Source of the DNA: Chryseobacterium gwangjuense
GTDB lineage: Bacteria > Bacteroidota > Bacteroidia > Flavobacteriales > Weeksellaceae
Assembly: GCF_021311115.1 (NCBI RefSeq)
Contig: NZ_JAJTNP010000002.1
Coordinates: 600,651-664,650 of the forward strand
Length of the DNA stretch: 64,000 nt
Direction of reading: 5' to 3'
In this document: piece after piece, positions 8,491 through 17,943 of the stretch
Layout: each line of letters begins with the position of its first letter
How positions within the stretch are numbered: the first letter of the stretch is position 1
Position numbers and translations under genes: made by a program
The notes under the pieces: model-generated
What the model saw: only the letters and a program-made list of their open reading frames with translations
The model's database searches: none
What the model was told of the DNA's origin: nothing

Positions 8491-9021
8491 ATGCTAAAGG
8501 ATTTCAAACCGGTTTTAAGCATTTTACTGCGTTTCATCATCATTTATCTGGTGTTGCTGTTTGCTTATCAGTTCTATCTGAACAGTTTTAAAGAAACAGG
8601 ACTTGATCCTTTTTCGCGAATGGTTGCAGAGCAGGTAAGGCTTGTTCAGAACAGATGGAATTTTCCGACAATGCTGTATGATGATATAAAAGGAGAGCAG
8701 GTTTGGTTTCATGTAAAAGGAAACTACGTGACAAGAATGGTGGAAGGCTGCAATGCCATTTCGGTGATGATCTTGTTTGTTTCTTTTATTTTTGCCTTCT
8801 ATAAAGGAATTAAAACTTTCATCTTCGCCATTGCAGGACTGCTAATATTGTATATCATGAATGTTTTGAGAATTGTGGGATTGAATATTGTTGTGTCAGA
8901 TTATCCAACTTATGGGAAAATGGTTCATGATTATGCATTTCCTGCAGTTATTTATGGGTCAGTGGTTCTCCTTTGGTTGGTTTGGATTAAATGTTTTGCA
9001 TTAAAAAATGAAAATTCTTAG
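8491..9021 (+). CDS. xrtF: Exosortase family protein XrtF
   Basis: A 176-residue membrane protein, the flavobacterial exosortase variant. Exosortases are membrane transpeptidases thought to cut C-terminal sorting signals and pass proteins to the cell surface. The catalytic triad is visible: Cys87 in EGCNAIS, Arg127 in LRIVG and His146 in HDYAFP. Hydrophobic helices occur near residues 10-30, 90-105, 108-135 and 148-168. The next gene overlaps it by 14 bases and is the dedicated partner of this family. No gene in this window encodes an obvious PEP-CTERM-like target, so the substrate is unknown. Confidence 0.93.
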   Translation: MLKDFKPVLSILLRFIIIYLVLLFAYQFYLNSFKETGLDPFSRMVAEQVRLVQNRWNFPTMLYDDIKGEQVWFHVKGNYVTRMVEGCNAISVMILFVSFIFAFYKGIKTFIFAIAGLLILYIMNVLRIVGLNIVVSDYPTYGKMVHDYAFPAVIYGSVVLLWLVWIKCFALKNENS

Positions 9022-9442
9022 TTGGTTTTTGGTAATAGTCGGGATTTTCGGTCTTATAAGTGTGAGAATGCTTGAAGATAAATTATTCTATGATCCTTTT
9101 CTTACTTATTTTCATGAGGCTAATAAAAATATAAGTTTTCCTTCTTTCGAATGGTTAAAATTAATTTTCGGACACCTTTTTAGATTTGTTTTAAATCTTT
9201 TATTTTCCTGTTTAATTATTCAGTGTTTATTTAAAAATAAAGAATGGACAGTTCAGGGAGCGATTTTGATTGCCATGATTTTTGCCATCACTTTTCCTAT
9301 TTATCTGTATTGTATTTATTCTCAGTTTGAAATAGGATACCTTTTTTCTTTTTATATGAGAAGGTTTGTCATCCAACCTTTGGCTTTACTGTTAATTGTC
9401 CCGTTGTTTTATTACAGAAAGCAGATGTTGTTGAAAAACTGA
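9008..9442 (+). CDS. Exosortase F system-associated membrane protein
   Basis: A 144-residue membrane protein with about four hydrophobic helices and few polar motifs. Its start overlaps the end of xrtF by 14 bases, so translation is probably coupled. The position and features (an early WFLVIVGIFGLISVRMLEDKLFYDP segment, shown here as WFLVIVGIFG then FYDPFLTYFH) match the family found only beside XrtF (TIGR04127 type). No enzymatic residues can be assigned. Its stop abuts the stop of the convergent CDF transporter with no spacing. Confidence 0.88.
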   Translation: MKILSWFLVIVGIFGLISVRMLEDKLFYDPFLTYFHEANKNISFPSFEWLKLIFGHLFRFVLNLLFSCLIIQCLFKNKEWTVQGAILIAMIFAITFPIYLYCIYSQFEIGYLFSFYMRRFVIQPLALLLIVPLFYYRKQMLLKN

Positions 9443-10441
9443 TTATTCAGCGGTGTGTTTTTCGATACTGGTCACATTTTCAGGAGTCCATTGTACTCTT
9501 TTTATAAAATCTTTTTCACGGGCAGGGCAGTCTTTGATTTGACAAACAGGGCAGGAGATTGGCTTGCAATCATCCATATGAAAATTGAATTCAACGCTTC
9601 GTTTGGTATTTTGGGCTAAAAGAATAATAACCTTTTCCATTTCGCTATGCGCTTCACGAAGGCTGTAATACCAAGGGAGTGTAATGTGAGCATCTATATG
9701 AAGTGAAGACCCAAATTGCTGGATTTTCATATTGTGAACATCAATCCATTCTGTTCTTCTGTTTTCTTCCAGTACTTTTATGATCTGATTCAGTAAGTCG
9801 GGATCTTGTTCATCCATAATTCCGCTTAAAGATTTACGGACAATTTTGTAGCCGACAAAAATGATATAAGCTCCAAAAATCAAAGCTACGACCGAATCTA
9901 ACCAGTAAAGTTTAGTAAAATAAACAACGATTAAGCTGACTACAACTCCAAGAGTCGTAATGGTATCAGATTGTAAATGTTTTCCTGAAGAGATGAGAAC
10001 TAAAGAATTTTCATGCTCTCCTTTTTTTATAGAGATATACCCTAATAAATAATTGATAACTGCTGTTGCGGCAATGATGAAAATTCCCCAATCAAGTTTA
10101 TTTAAAACCTTTCCTACAATTAAACTGTTGACTCCTTCATAGATAATCATAACTCCTGCAATGGCAATCAAAGCACCCTCAATTCCGGAGGTTACAAATT
10201 CTACTTTTCCGTGTCCGTAAGGATGGTCTTCATCTTTAGGTTTTGCGGCTAAATATAAAGAATAGAGTCCCATAAAAGCGCTGATGACATTTACAATACT
10301 TTCCATGGCATCAGAAAATACGGCATCGGAACTCGTAAGTTTCCACGCAATGATTTTTCCAATGAAAAGAATAATCCCAAAAACGGCGATGAGTTTTTGA
10401 AAGCCTATTTTATCTTTATTTGTAGTTTTCTGAACGTTCAT
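9443..10441 (-). CDS. Cation diffusion facilitator (CDF) metal exporter with Cys-rich tail
   Basis: A 332-residue CDF transporter, an inner-membrane proton/divalent metal antiporter. Transmembrane metal-site residues are visible as SDAMES (Asp44) and KHLQSD (His155, Asp159); HPYGHG at 73-78 is the usual loop motif. A cytoplasmic domain of ferredoxin-like fold follows from about residue 210. The C-terminal end carries four cysteines (292, 297, 300, 305) in a CKPISCPVCQIKDC segment, which looks like an added metal-binding element. Zinc, iron or manganese are all possible substrates. It lies downstream of asd, but a terminator separates them. Confidence 0.93.
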   Translation of the reverse strand: MNVQKTTNKDKIGFQKLIAVFGIILFIGKIIAWKLTSSDAVFSDAMESIVNVISAFMGLYSLYLAAKPKDEDHPYGHGKVEFVTSGIEGALIAIAGVMIIYEGVNSLIVGKVLNKLDWGIFIIAATAVINYLLGYISIKKGEHENSLVLISSGKHLQSDTITTLGVVVSLIVVYFTKLYWLDSVVALIFGAYIIFVGYKIVRKSLSGIMDEQDPDLLNQIIKVLEENRRTEWIDVHNMKIQQFGSSLHIDAHITLPWYYSLREAHSEMEKVIILLAQNTKRSVEFNFHMDDCKPISCPVCQIKDCPAREKDFIKRVQWTPENVTSIEKHTAE

Positions 10442-10450
10442 AGGTTTGAT

Positions 10451-10480
10451 AAAAAAAAGAATCTCAATTTTGAGACTCTT
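10451..10480 (-). terminator. Terminator after asd
   Basis: Read on the minus strand, a hairpin of about 9-10 bp (GAGTCTCAA paired with TTGAGATTC, one mismatch) is followed by eight T residues. It lies between the asd stop and the CDF start. Confidence 0.8.
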
Positions 10481-10495
10481 TTTATGTTTGTTAGT

Positions 10496-11488
10496 TTATA
10501 CTAAGTTGTTTGCTACAAGGTATTCTGCGATTTGTACTGCGTTGGTAGCAGCTCCTTTTCGCAGGTTGTCTGCCACAATCCAGAGATTCAGTGTCTTAGG
10601 CTGTGATAGATCCCGTCTTATCCTCCCGACGAAAACGTCGTCTTTTCCTTCTGAATACAGAGGCATCGGATATTCGTTGTTCTTTACGTTATCCATTACC
10701 ACAACTCCTGGAGTTTCGGATAAGATTTTTCTTACTTCATCAAGATCGAATTCGTTTTCAAACTCGATGTTTACACTTTCAGAGTGTCCTCCTTGTACGG
10801 GAACTCTTACGGCTGTTGCTGTTAAATTAAAGGTGTCGTCCCCTAAAATTTTCTTAGGTTCTTTCATTAATTTAATCTCTTCTTTAGTGTAATCGTCATC
10901 CGAAAATACATCACAATGCGGAAGTGCATTTTTGAAAATCTGGTAAGGATATACTTTTGCAATAGAATCGTCTCCGTTGATTTCTCCGTTTAATTGATCA
11001 ACGGCAGCTTTACCTGTTCCTGTTACAGATTGGTAAGTCGAAACAATTACTCTTTTTAAATCATATTTTTTGTTCAAAGGTCCTAGAACCATTACTAATT
11101 GAATAGTAGAACAATTTGGGTTTGCAATAATTTTATCTTCTTTAGTCAATACATTGGCATTGATTTCAGGAACGACTAATTTTTTATCAGGATCCATTCT
11201 CCAAGCAGAAGAATTGTCGATAACGGTTGTTCCTGCTTCTGCGAAAAGCGGTGCGAATTCAAGAGAAGTATCACCACCAGCAGAGAAAATTGCAATCTCC
11301 GGTTTGGCAGCTATAGCGTCTTTCATGCTTACAATCGTAAATTCTTCCTGTTTATACTTCACCTTCTTACCTACAGATTTTTCGGATGCTACCGGAATTA
11401 GTTCGGTGATAGGGAAGTTTCTCTCCTCGAGAACTTTAAGCATAACTTGTCCAACCATTCCTGTTGAACCTACTACAGCTACTTTCAT
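10496..11488 (-). CDS. asd: Aspartate-semialdehyde dehydrogenase
   Basis: A 330-residue enzyme that reduces aspartyl-4-phosphate to aspartate semialdehyde with NADPH, the branch point to lysine/diaminopimelate, threonine and methionine. The N-terminal Rossmann loop is GSTGMVG (residues 7-13), the catalytic cysteine is Cys126 in ANPNCSTIQ, and the active-site histidine lies in GGHSESVN. The length is normal for the family. It is followed by its own terminator and stands as a single transcription unit. Confidence 0.96.
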   Translation of the reverse strand: MKVAVVGSTGMVGQVMLKVLEERNFPITELIPVASEKSVGKKVKYKQEEFTIVSMKDAIAAKPEIAIFSAGGDTSLEFAPLFAEAGTTVIDNSSAWRMDPDKKLVVPEINANVLTKEDKIIANPNCSTIQLVMVLGPLNKKYDLKRVIVSTYQSVTGTGKAAVDQLNGEINGDDSIAKVYPYQIFKNALPHCDVFSDDDYTKEEIKLMKEPKKILGDDTFNLTATAVRVPVQGGHSESVNIEFENEFDLDEVRKILSETPGVVVMDNVKNNEYPMPLYSEGKDDVFVGRIRRDLSQPKTLNLWIVADNLRKGAATNAVQIAEYLVANNLV

Positions 11489-11521
11489 TGATTTAATTAA
11501 TAATTATTTAAGTTAATATAT

Positions 11522-11953
11522 TTATGCCCCGAAGACTCTTGTCCAAGGGAACGCGAATGCAAATAAGCCCACCGCGATCAATCCCATGATGACAACTCCT
11601 AAAGAAATTGTATCGTTAGATTTTACTTTTTTATTGACGATCGTCATTAAAACAGCAGCGATTAACATTGAAAATGGATGTTCTACATACTGGAATCTTA
11701 AAGCCGCATTTTTCATTACTTCCCCCATATTAAGTCCTTTTGTAAAATTAGTAACCAACATAATGATTCCCAATAAAAACTGAACGTGGAAGAAAATCAT
11801 GGTGAAAAGTGTTGTTTTCTTTAAAAACTTGTTCACTTTTCCACTGAACCCGAACATAGTCGCTAAAAGTGCAATAACAAATAATGCTACCAAAAGCAAT
11901 TCTAAGTACCCAAATCCTTTGTGGGCATTAAGCAAAATGTTGTAAAAATCCAT
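11522..11953 (-). CDS. Small four-helix membrane protein, cytochrome b-like
   Basis: A 143-residue integral membrane protein with four hydrophobic helices (about residues 16-36, 48-68, 92-106 and 116-136). Histidines at 11, 56 and 92 lie in or at the edge of helices, which could ligate heme as in cytochrome b561-like proteins; this is inference and no heme motif is certain. It starts 41 bases downstream of the TonB-receptor stop and has its own promoter box. The asd gene begins 33 bases after its stop. Its function is not known. Confidence 0.8.
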   Translation of the reverse strand: MDFYNILLNAHKGFGYLELLLVALFVIALLATMFGFSGKVNKFLKKTTLFTMIFFHVQFLLGIIMLVTNFTKGLNMGEVMKNAALRFQYVEHPFSMLIAAVLMTIVNKKVKSNDTISLGVVIMGLIAVGLFAFAFPWTRVFGA

Positions 11954-11971
11954 ATTTTGTTTTTTCTGTTT

Positions 11972-11979
11972 TTTCCGAA
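11972..11979 (-). promoter_or_regulatory. Minus-strand -7 box TATATTTG for the small membrane protein
   Basis: An exact TAnnTTTG match lies 18 bases before the ATG at 11953, just past the terminator of the upstream receptor gene. No -33 TTG at a good distance. Confidence 0.5.
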
Positions 11980-11989
11980 TACAAATATA

Positions 11990-12018
11990 ACAAAAATCCC
12001 AGCGATAAGCTGGGATTT
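11990..12018 (-). terminator. Terminator after the orphan TonB receptor
   Basis: A perfect 10-bp stem (AAATCCCAGC with GCTGGGATTT, 5-base loop) is followed on the minus strand by a T run. It lies 25 bases after the receptor stop. Confidence 0.85.
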
Positions 12019-12042
12019 AGTATTTTAAAATCTAAGATTGTC

Positions 12043-14625
12043 TTAGAAGTTGAATGATAATGTTGTAGACCATGTTCTTCCGAATCCGAAGTATACTCTG
12101 TTTGCATCAGCAATACCTTTGTACATATAACCAAGCTCTTCATATGTTTTCTTGGCAGTATTGTTTGAGCCGTCAGCTAATTTAGCCGGTGCATCTGTTG
12201 ATTTAATGTTTGTTGCACCATCCTGGATATAAGTTGTATCGAACAAGTTATAAACATTCGCACCAATTGTAAAGTACTGATTTTGATTTCTCAATCTGAT
12301 TTTGTAAGAAGCACCTACATTGAATAAGCTAAAATTAGGTAATTCTAGAGCAGTGTTACCTGGCTTAAGGAAATCTGCAACATTCAATGTTGAGTAGATA
12401 TTTCCGGTATATTGCCAAGTTCCGTAAATCTTAAGATCGCTTACAGGGCTGATTGTTGTTCCCAATGAAGCTGTAGTTTGAGGAATACTGTTGTTACTGC
12501 TACCTCCCACTTTTACTTTGTCTAAGTATAAGACTGAAGTGTTGTTTCCATTAATGGCAACCGGAGTGTTGTCGTCTAGGAAGTTAGATCCTGTTGCATT
12601 TCCTTTGTATTGGTAATCTCCCCAAGAGAACATTCCATTGAATTCTACATATTTATTTAATCTGTAGTTCGCTTCAACTTCTACACCTTGGTGAAGCTGA
12701 GTGATTCCGCTAATTTCAGAGTAACCTGTATTTCCGTTGCCATCAATATTAGCGATGCTACCTCTTCTGTAGAATCTGTCTTTCCATTCAGTTCTGTAAA
12801 GGTTAACTTTTGCATTGAAGTTAGCAGTTTTAAATCCGTATCCTAATTCTACTGAGAAAATTTTCTCATTTGTTAAATTTGGATTTACCACCTGCTGATT
12901 ACTAGGGTATACAGCACTCATCATTGGTTGCTTGCTATAATAACCAACATTTGCAAAAACGTTGTTGTTATCATTTATATTATAGTTTGCTCCCCCTTTA
13001 ACGTTATAACCGAAAAGGTTTTTAAAGCCTGTTTTTCTGTCAATAACTTGTCCTTGTTGTTTTGTTCCCGGCTTGATAAAGTCATCGATTCTCTGATATC
13101 CTTGGTTAGAAATTGAACCTTGTAAGAAAGCAGATAATTTATCATTAGAATATTCTACTTGTCCGAAACCACTGTACCATAATACTTCACCATCATTACT
13201 GAAAGAAGCTCTGTCTTCCATTGGAGCATTTGACCCTCCAAAAGGATTCCATGTTAGTTTTTTATAGTCGTATACATTACGAAGAATGTTTCCGGTAGGT
13301 AGATTTTTGTTGGCAGCATCTGTATATCCTTTTGCTCCATATAAATCAGAAAGAACTTGGTAGTGGTATCCATAGTAATATCTATCGTCGGTACCAACAG
13401 AGAAGTTCCAGTTGTCATTGATTTTGTGCTGGAAGTTCATCAAAATACCATACCAGTTATGAGAGTTCACACTTGAAGTACGAACCAAAGTGTTTCCTGC
13501 AACGTTTGCTGTAGGATTTACTGCTGCGTTTGCTGCAAAAATGGCATCATAATTATAGTGCCCTTCGTTGTCGTAGAAAGAAGACATTCCTTTTCCTCCA
13601 ACAGCACCAAGGTTTCTAGCTCCACCACCACGTCCGTTAGACATATAGGCTACCGTACTTAATGTAGATTTATCACTGATAGTCCAATCCCAGTTCATCA
13701 TTATTACTGGTTTAGCATAATAGTTCATTGCATTAGCAATCGCAACTCTTCTTCCATTTTCGTCAGTACGGTATCCAAAGTCAGAATTGTATTGTCTGTA
13801 TGGTGTTCCGTCATGATCAGGATTATACTTTATGAAATTGCTGATTGTTGGTGCAAAAGATCTCTGATCATGCCATTGTGGAGAAGACGTGATCATGAAC
13901 TGTAGATTATGTTTTTTGCTTGGCTGGTAACCTAATGCAAAGAAATAAGTATATGATTCGTAATCAGTATTTTCAATATATGTACCTCCTGCTTGTCTTG
14001 CTAATAAGAATGAAGAAGACCATCCGTTTTGAGATTTACCAGTATTGTAAGCAAATGATGTTTTTAAATAATCATTATTTCCAATACCCAATCTTACAAC
14101 ACCTCCTTGTTTCATGTCTGCAGACTTGGTAATAAAGTTCATTGTTCCTCCAACTGAAGCGATTGCCAATTTAGAAGAACCTAGTCCTCTTTGTACCTGC
14201 ATGAAGCTTGTCACATCTGATAAACCAGTCCAGTTAGACATGTATACAGTACCTCCTTCCATGTCATTAACAGGCATACCGTTTACCATTACGGCAACGT
14301 TCTTACTCTCGAAACCACGAATTGAAATTTGAGAGTCTCCAAAACCACCACCACCTTTTGTAGCATATACAGATGGAGTTGTGTTAAGTAATTCAACAAG
14401 CTCCTGATTTCCTTGTCTTTCAAGAATCTGTGCAGCTTTAATTGTAGACACTGCTACAGGCGTTTTTCTATCTTTAGCGATATCAGTAACACCTCTTAGA
14501 ATTACCTCTTCAATGTCTTTAGACCTTGTGTTTTTAACAGTGTCTTGAGTCTGTTGAGCGTAATAAATACTAGCTGTTGATAATGTAATTACCGCAGTTA
14601 GCATTGATTTGTTGATTAATTTCAT
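12043..14625 (-). CDS. TonB-dependent receptor (orphan)
   Basis: An 860-residue outer-membrane receptor. It has a signal peptide (MLTAVITLSTASIYYAQQ), a short linker with EEVILRG resembling a TonB box, a plug domain from about residue 55 to 170 (LLNTTPSVYATKGG, SQISIRGF, VGGTMNFITKS) and a 22-strand-type barrel ending in TWSTTLSFNF. It lacks the N-terminal carboxypeptidase-like domain common in SusC proteins, and no SusD or other lipoprotein gene adjoins it. The substrate is unknown; a siderophore or other small ligand is as likely as a glycan. A 212-base AT-rich gap upstream holds no gene. Confidence 0.94.
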   Translation of the reverse strand: MKLINKSMLTAVITLSTASIYYAQQTQDTVKNTRSKDIEEVILRGVTDIAKDRKTPVAVSTIKAAQILERQGNQELVELLNTTPSVYATKGGGGFGDSQISIRGFESKNVAVMVNGMPVNDMEGGTVYMSNWTGLSDVTSFMQVQRGLGSSKLAIASVGGTMNFITKSADMKQGGVVRLGIGNNDYLKTSFAYNTGKSQNGWSSSFLLARQAGGTYIENTDYESYTYFFALGYQPSKKHNLQFMITSSPQWHDQRSFAPTISNFIKYNPDHDGTPYRQYNSDFGYRTDENGRRVAIANAMNYYAKPVIMMNWDWTISDKSTLSTVAYMSNGRGGGARNLGAVGGKGMSSFYDNEGHYNYDAIFAANAAVNPTANVAGNTLVRTSSVNSHNWYGILMNFQHKINDNWNFSVGTDDRYYYGYHYQVLSDLYGAKGYTDAANKNLPTGNILRNVYDYKKLTWNPFGGSNAPMEDRASFSNDGEVLWYSGFGQVEYSNDKLSAFLQGSISNQGYQRIDDFIKPGTKQQGQVIDRKTGFKNLFGYNVKGGANYNINDNNNVFANVGYYSKQPMMSAVYPSNQQVVNPNLTNEKIFSVELGYGFKTANFNAKVNLYRTEWKDRFYRRGSIANIDGNGNTGYSEISGITQLHQGVEVEANYRLNKYVEFNGMFSWGDYQYKGNATGSNFLDDNTPVAINGNNTSVLYLDKVKVGGSSNNSIPQTTASLGTTISPVSDLKIYGTWQYTGNIYSTLNVADFLKPGNTALELPNFSLFNVGASYKIRLRNQNQYFTIGANVYNLFDTTYIQDGATNIKSTDAPAKLADGSNNTAKKTYEELGYMYKGIADANRVYFGFGRTWSTTLSFNF

Positions 14626-14837
14626 AATCGTTAGTATAGTTAGATTTAAATTTTATGCAAAATTCGGGAATTATTTTTTAACTATTATTAACTAACTATT
14701 AATTTTTATTCAATCTTAATAACGTTTATTCTATTGATAATCAATTATTTATGTTTTATGCTATGCATGGTATGAAAAAAATCATATTGTTTAATTGATA
14801 ATAAACGGGTTTTCTTTTTGATAAAAATGCAATGATT

Positions 14838-15698
14838 TTATAGCGTTGCTTTTAAACTTAAATCAATGTTTTCGGCGGAATGCGTTAAGGCTCCGGCTGA
14901 AATAAATGTAACTCCTGTAGCTGCAATTTCTTTTAATTGTTCGCGTGTAATTCCTCCTGACGCTTCAGATTCGCAAGATCCATTGATCAGCTTTACGGCT
15001 TGCTTCATGGTAGGTACATCCATATTATCAAGCATGATTCTATCGACTTTTGCATTGATCGCCTCCTGAACTTCTGCAAGGTTTCTGGTTTCTACCTCTA
15101 TTTTTAACTTCTTTTTATTCTTTTTAATATAATCCTTAGCCATTTTTACAGCATTCGTAATACTGCCATTATAATCAATGTGATTATCTTTTAGCATAAT
15201 CATATCATAAAGACCATATCTGTGGTTGGTTCCTCCTCCGATAGCAACTGCCCATTTTTCACAAACCCTGAAGTTGGGAGTGGTTTTTCTTGTGTCTAAG
15301 AGTTTAGTTTTAGTTCCCACCAATCTGGAATCCCAATCGTGAGTAAGGGTTGCAATGCCACTCATTCTTTGCATACAGTTTAAAACCAATCTTTCTGTGG
15401 AAAGGATAGATCTTGCACTTCCGGTTACGATAAAAGCAACATCTCCAACTTTTACAGCGTCACCATCTTTTACAAAGGTTTCCACTTTTAAGTTTTTGTC
15501 GAAAGTTTTAAAAATAATTTCCGCCAATTCAACTCCGGCAAGAATACAGTCTTGTTTTACCAAAAGTTTAGCTTTTTGTTCCAGGTCTTTCGGAATGGTG
15601 GAAAGAGTAGAGTGGTCTCCATCTTGAATGTCTTCTTCTAAAGCATTTTTGATGAATTGTTTTAAAACTTTATCTGTAACGTATGCAGGTCTTTTCAT
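14838..15698 (-). CDS. nadC: Nicotinate-nucleotide pyrophosphorylase (carboxylating)
   Basis: A 286-residue quinolinate phosphoribosyltransferase, which converts quinolinate and PRPP to nicotinate mononucleotide in NAD synthesis. Diagnostic motifs are LDTRKTTPNFR and the HRYGLYDMIMLKDNH segment; the C-terminal barrel ends with EASGGIT and FISAGALTHS. The length is standard. It starts 11 bases after nadB and is surely co-transcribed with it. The quinolinate synthase gene nadA is not in this window. Confidence 0.97.
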   Translation of the reverse strand: MKRPAYVTDKVLKQFIKNALEEDIQDGDHSTLSTIPKDLEQKAKLLVKQDCILAGVELAEIIFKTFDKNLKVETFVKDGDAVKVGDVAFIVTGSARSILSTERLVLNCMQRMSGIATLTHDWDSRLVGTKTKLLDTRKTTPNFRVCEKWAVAIGGGTNHRYGLYDMIMLKDNHIDYNGSITNAVKMAKDYIKKNKKKLKIEVETRNLAEVQEAINAKVDRIMLDNMDVPTMKQAVKLINGSCESEASGGITREQLKEIAATGVTFISAGALTHSAENIDLSLKATL

Positions 15699-15709
15699 TG
15701 GGTATGCTT

Positions 15710-17281
15710 TTAAGCTAAATCTTTATTATAAAATGCTCCTTTATTTTCCGTCATTTCCATAGATTGAGTAATGATGAGGTGAGCAACGGTTGTTAAATTT
15801 CTTAATTCCGATAATTGCGGTGAAAGAATAGAGTAGTGGTAGATTTCATCGACTGCTGCGGCGATTTCCTGATGCTTTTGCAAAGCCATGTTTAAACGGC
15901 GATTGCTTCTTACAATTCCTACAAGATCACTCATCATTTCCTGAAGTTGTTTTCTCAAATAGGAAATAATGACCATTTCATCCATAATTTTCATCCCTTC
16001 TTCATCCCATTCCGGTACGGCTTTTAGATCATCAAAGTTAAAATTATTTTCATGTAATAATTCAACGGTCTTCATTGCTGCGCTGTGTCCGAAAACCAAA
16101 CCTTCTAATAAAGAGTTCGATGCCAGTCTGTTCGCACCGTGAAGTCCTGAATTGGTGCATTCTCCAACGGCAAAAAGATTTCGGATTGAAGATTGTCCGT
16201 CTCTGTCGATCTCAATTCCTCCCATGAGATAATGACAAGCCGGAACAACGGGGATCAATTGAGTAAAAGGATCAATTCCTTCGTCTTTACATTTTTTATA
16301 AATATTAGGGAAATGTTCTAAGAATTTTTCATGATTCATTTCTTTGCAATCCAATCCTACATATTCGTCTCCCGTAATTTTCATTTCGGCATCAATAGCT
16401 CTTGCAACAATGTCTCTTGAAGCTAATTCTTCACGCTCATCATATTTGTGCATAAATTTTTCACCTCTTTTTGTTCTTAATTTTGCTCCGTCTCCACGTA
16501 CAGCTTCAGAAATTAAAAATAACATTCCGTCCATTTTGCTGTATAGGGCAGTTGGATGAAACTGATAGTATTGCATATTGGAAACTTTTCCTTTTGCTCT
16601 TGCCACAAAAGCAATGCCGTCTCCGGTTGCGATGGTCGGATTAGTAGTGTTTTTATAAACGTGTCCCGCTCCTCCCGTTGCAACTAATGTTATTTTTGAA
16701 GTGATTTTTTTAATCTGTTTAGAGTTCTCATCCAGAATATAAGCTCCATAACAATGAATGTCTCCTTCGTTCAATTCTTTTCCGGGAACGTGGTGCTGAG
16801 TAATAATATCGATGACATAATGATGATCAAGGATTTCTATATTTTCACTTTTATTGGCGGTTTCCAAAAGAGCTCTTTCGATCTCAAAGCCGGTGATATC
16901 TTTATGATGTACAATTCGGTTTTCAGTATGACCTCCTTCTCTTCCCAGTGCAAACTTTCCGTTTTTCATATCGAAGTTGGCACCCCATTCTACAATTTCA
17001 TTGAACCTTTTTGGGGCTTCGGTAACTACCATTTCTACGACATCGCGTTTGTTTTCGCCATCTCCTGCCCGCATCGTATCTTCAATATGTTTTTCAAAAT
17101 TATCTTTTTGAAAATCTGTGACTACAGCAAGACCTCCCTGAGCATATTTGGTATTGCTTTCATCTTCGTCAGATTTTGTTACGATAATTATTTTGGTGTC
17201 AGGAAATTGCTCAGAAACCTTGATGGCATACGAAAGTCCCGAAATACCGGAACCAATTACTAATACATCCGCTTTTATCAT
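15710..17281 (-). CDS. nadB: L-aspartate oxidase
   Basis: A 523-residue flavoprotein that oxidises L-aspartate to iminoaspartate, the first step of de novo NAD synthesis. The FAD-binding loop GSGISGLSYA is at the N-terminus, followed by YAQGGLAVV, and the succinate-dehydrogenase-like active-site segments HTENRIVHHKD, QFHPTAL and HYLMGGIEID are present. The gene lies between a nitroreductase and nadC on the same strand with gaps of 31 and 11 bases. Confidence 0.97.
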   Translation of the reverse strand: MIKADVLVIGSGISGLSYAIKVSEQFPDTKIIIVTKSDEDESNTKYAQGGLAVVTDFQKDNFEKHIEDTMRAGDGENKRDVVEMVVTEAPKRFNEIVEWGANFDMKNGKFALGREGGHTENRIVHHKDITGFEIERALLETANKSENIEILDHHYVIDIITQHHVPGKELNEGDIHCYGAYILDENSKQIKKITSKITLVATGGAGHVYKNTTNPTIATGDGIAFVARAKGKVSNMQYYQFHPTALYSKMDGMLFLISEAVRGDGAKLRTKRGEKFMHKYDEREELASRDIVARAIDAEMKITGDEYVGLDCKEMNHEKFLEHFPNIYKKCKDEGIDPFTQLIPVVPACHYLMGGIEIDRDGQSSIRNLFAVGECTNSGLHGANRLASNSLLEGLVFGHSAAMKTVELLHENNFNFDDLKAVPEWDEEGMKIMDEMVIISYLRKQLQEMMSDLVGIVRSNRRLNMALQKHQEIAAAVDEIYHYSILSPQLSELRNLTTVAHLIITQSMEMTENKGAFYNKDLA

Positions 17282-17312
17282 TATGCTTACTTTAGGTACA
17301 CTGTCTAAATAA

Positions 17313-17939
17313 TTAAATAAATTTAAACAATTTTTCGTTTGGTTTTCTTACTTTTTTCATGTGTTGGAAGTAGTCTTCTTCCGAGCGGTAGCCTAAAGCG
17401 AGGGTAACGGTTACTTTTTCGGATTCAGGATTTACTTCAAGAATTTCTTCTATGAGATCCTGGCGAAAACCTTCCATGGGGCAGGTGTCTATATTTTCAA
17501 TCGCCGCGGCATACATTAAGTTTGCCAGAACAATATAAGACTGTTTTTCTGCCCAATTGAAAATTTCATCTTGCGTTTTTTGATTAATATGTTGGTTGAT
17601 GCTGGTTCTGAAAAGGTCCAATTTTTCCAAAGGTGTTTCTCGTACTTCGGAAATATGCCTGAAATATCCATTGATATAACTATCATCAACTGTTTTTTTT
17701 GAAATAATTACAATTAAATGAGAGCAGGTGGAGATTTGAGAAGGGTTGTAAAATGCGGGAATCAGCTTTTGCTTCATTTCTTCACTTTCCACCACCAGAA
17801 TTTTATAAGGCTGAAGACCAAGAGAGCTTGCCGATAATTTTCCCGATTCAAGAATATTGTGTAATGTTTCTTGGGGTATAATTTCGGAGTTAAATTTTTT
17901 TACAGAATACCTTCTGCTTAAAGCCTCTAAATAATTCAT
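17313..17939 (-). CDS. NAD(P)H-dependent nitroreductase-family flavoprotein
   Basis: A 208-residue FMN protein of the NfsB/nitroreductase fold. The N-terminal RRYSVKKFN and the SASSLGLQPYKILVV segment are the usual FMN-binding features, and the C-terminal TLALGYRSEED is also typical. It would use NAD(P)H to reduce nitro or quinone compounds; the natural substrate is unknown. It is the first gene of a unit with nadB and nadC. A TAAATTTG box ends 4 bases before its ATG. Confidence 0.93.
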   Translation of the reverse strand: MNYLEALSRRYSVKKFNSEIIPQETLHNILESGKLSASSLGLQPYKILVVESEEMKQKLIPAFYNPSQISTCSHLIVIISKKTVDDSYINGYFRHISEVRETPLEKLDLFRTSINQHINQKTQDEIFNWAEKQSYIVLANLMYAAAIENIDTCPMEGFRQDLIEEILEVNPESEKVTVTLALGYRSEEDYFQHMKKVRKPNEKLFKFI

Positions 17940-17943
17940 CTTA

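Noticed and set aside
16754..17263. Plus-strand open frame of 169 codons
   Set aside because: It is antisense to nadB, which has all its family motifs; the Phe/Ile-rich translation is a shadow.
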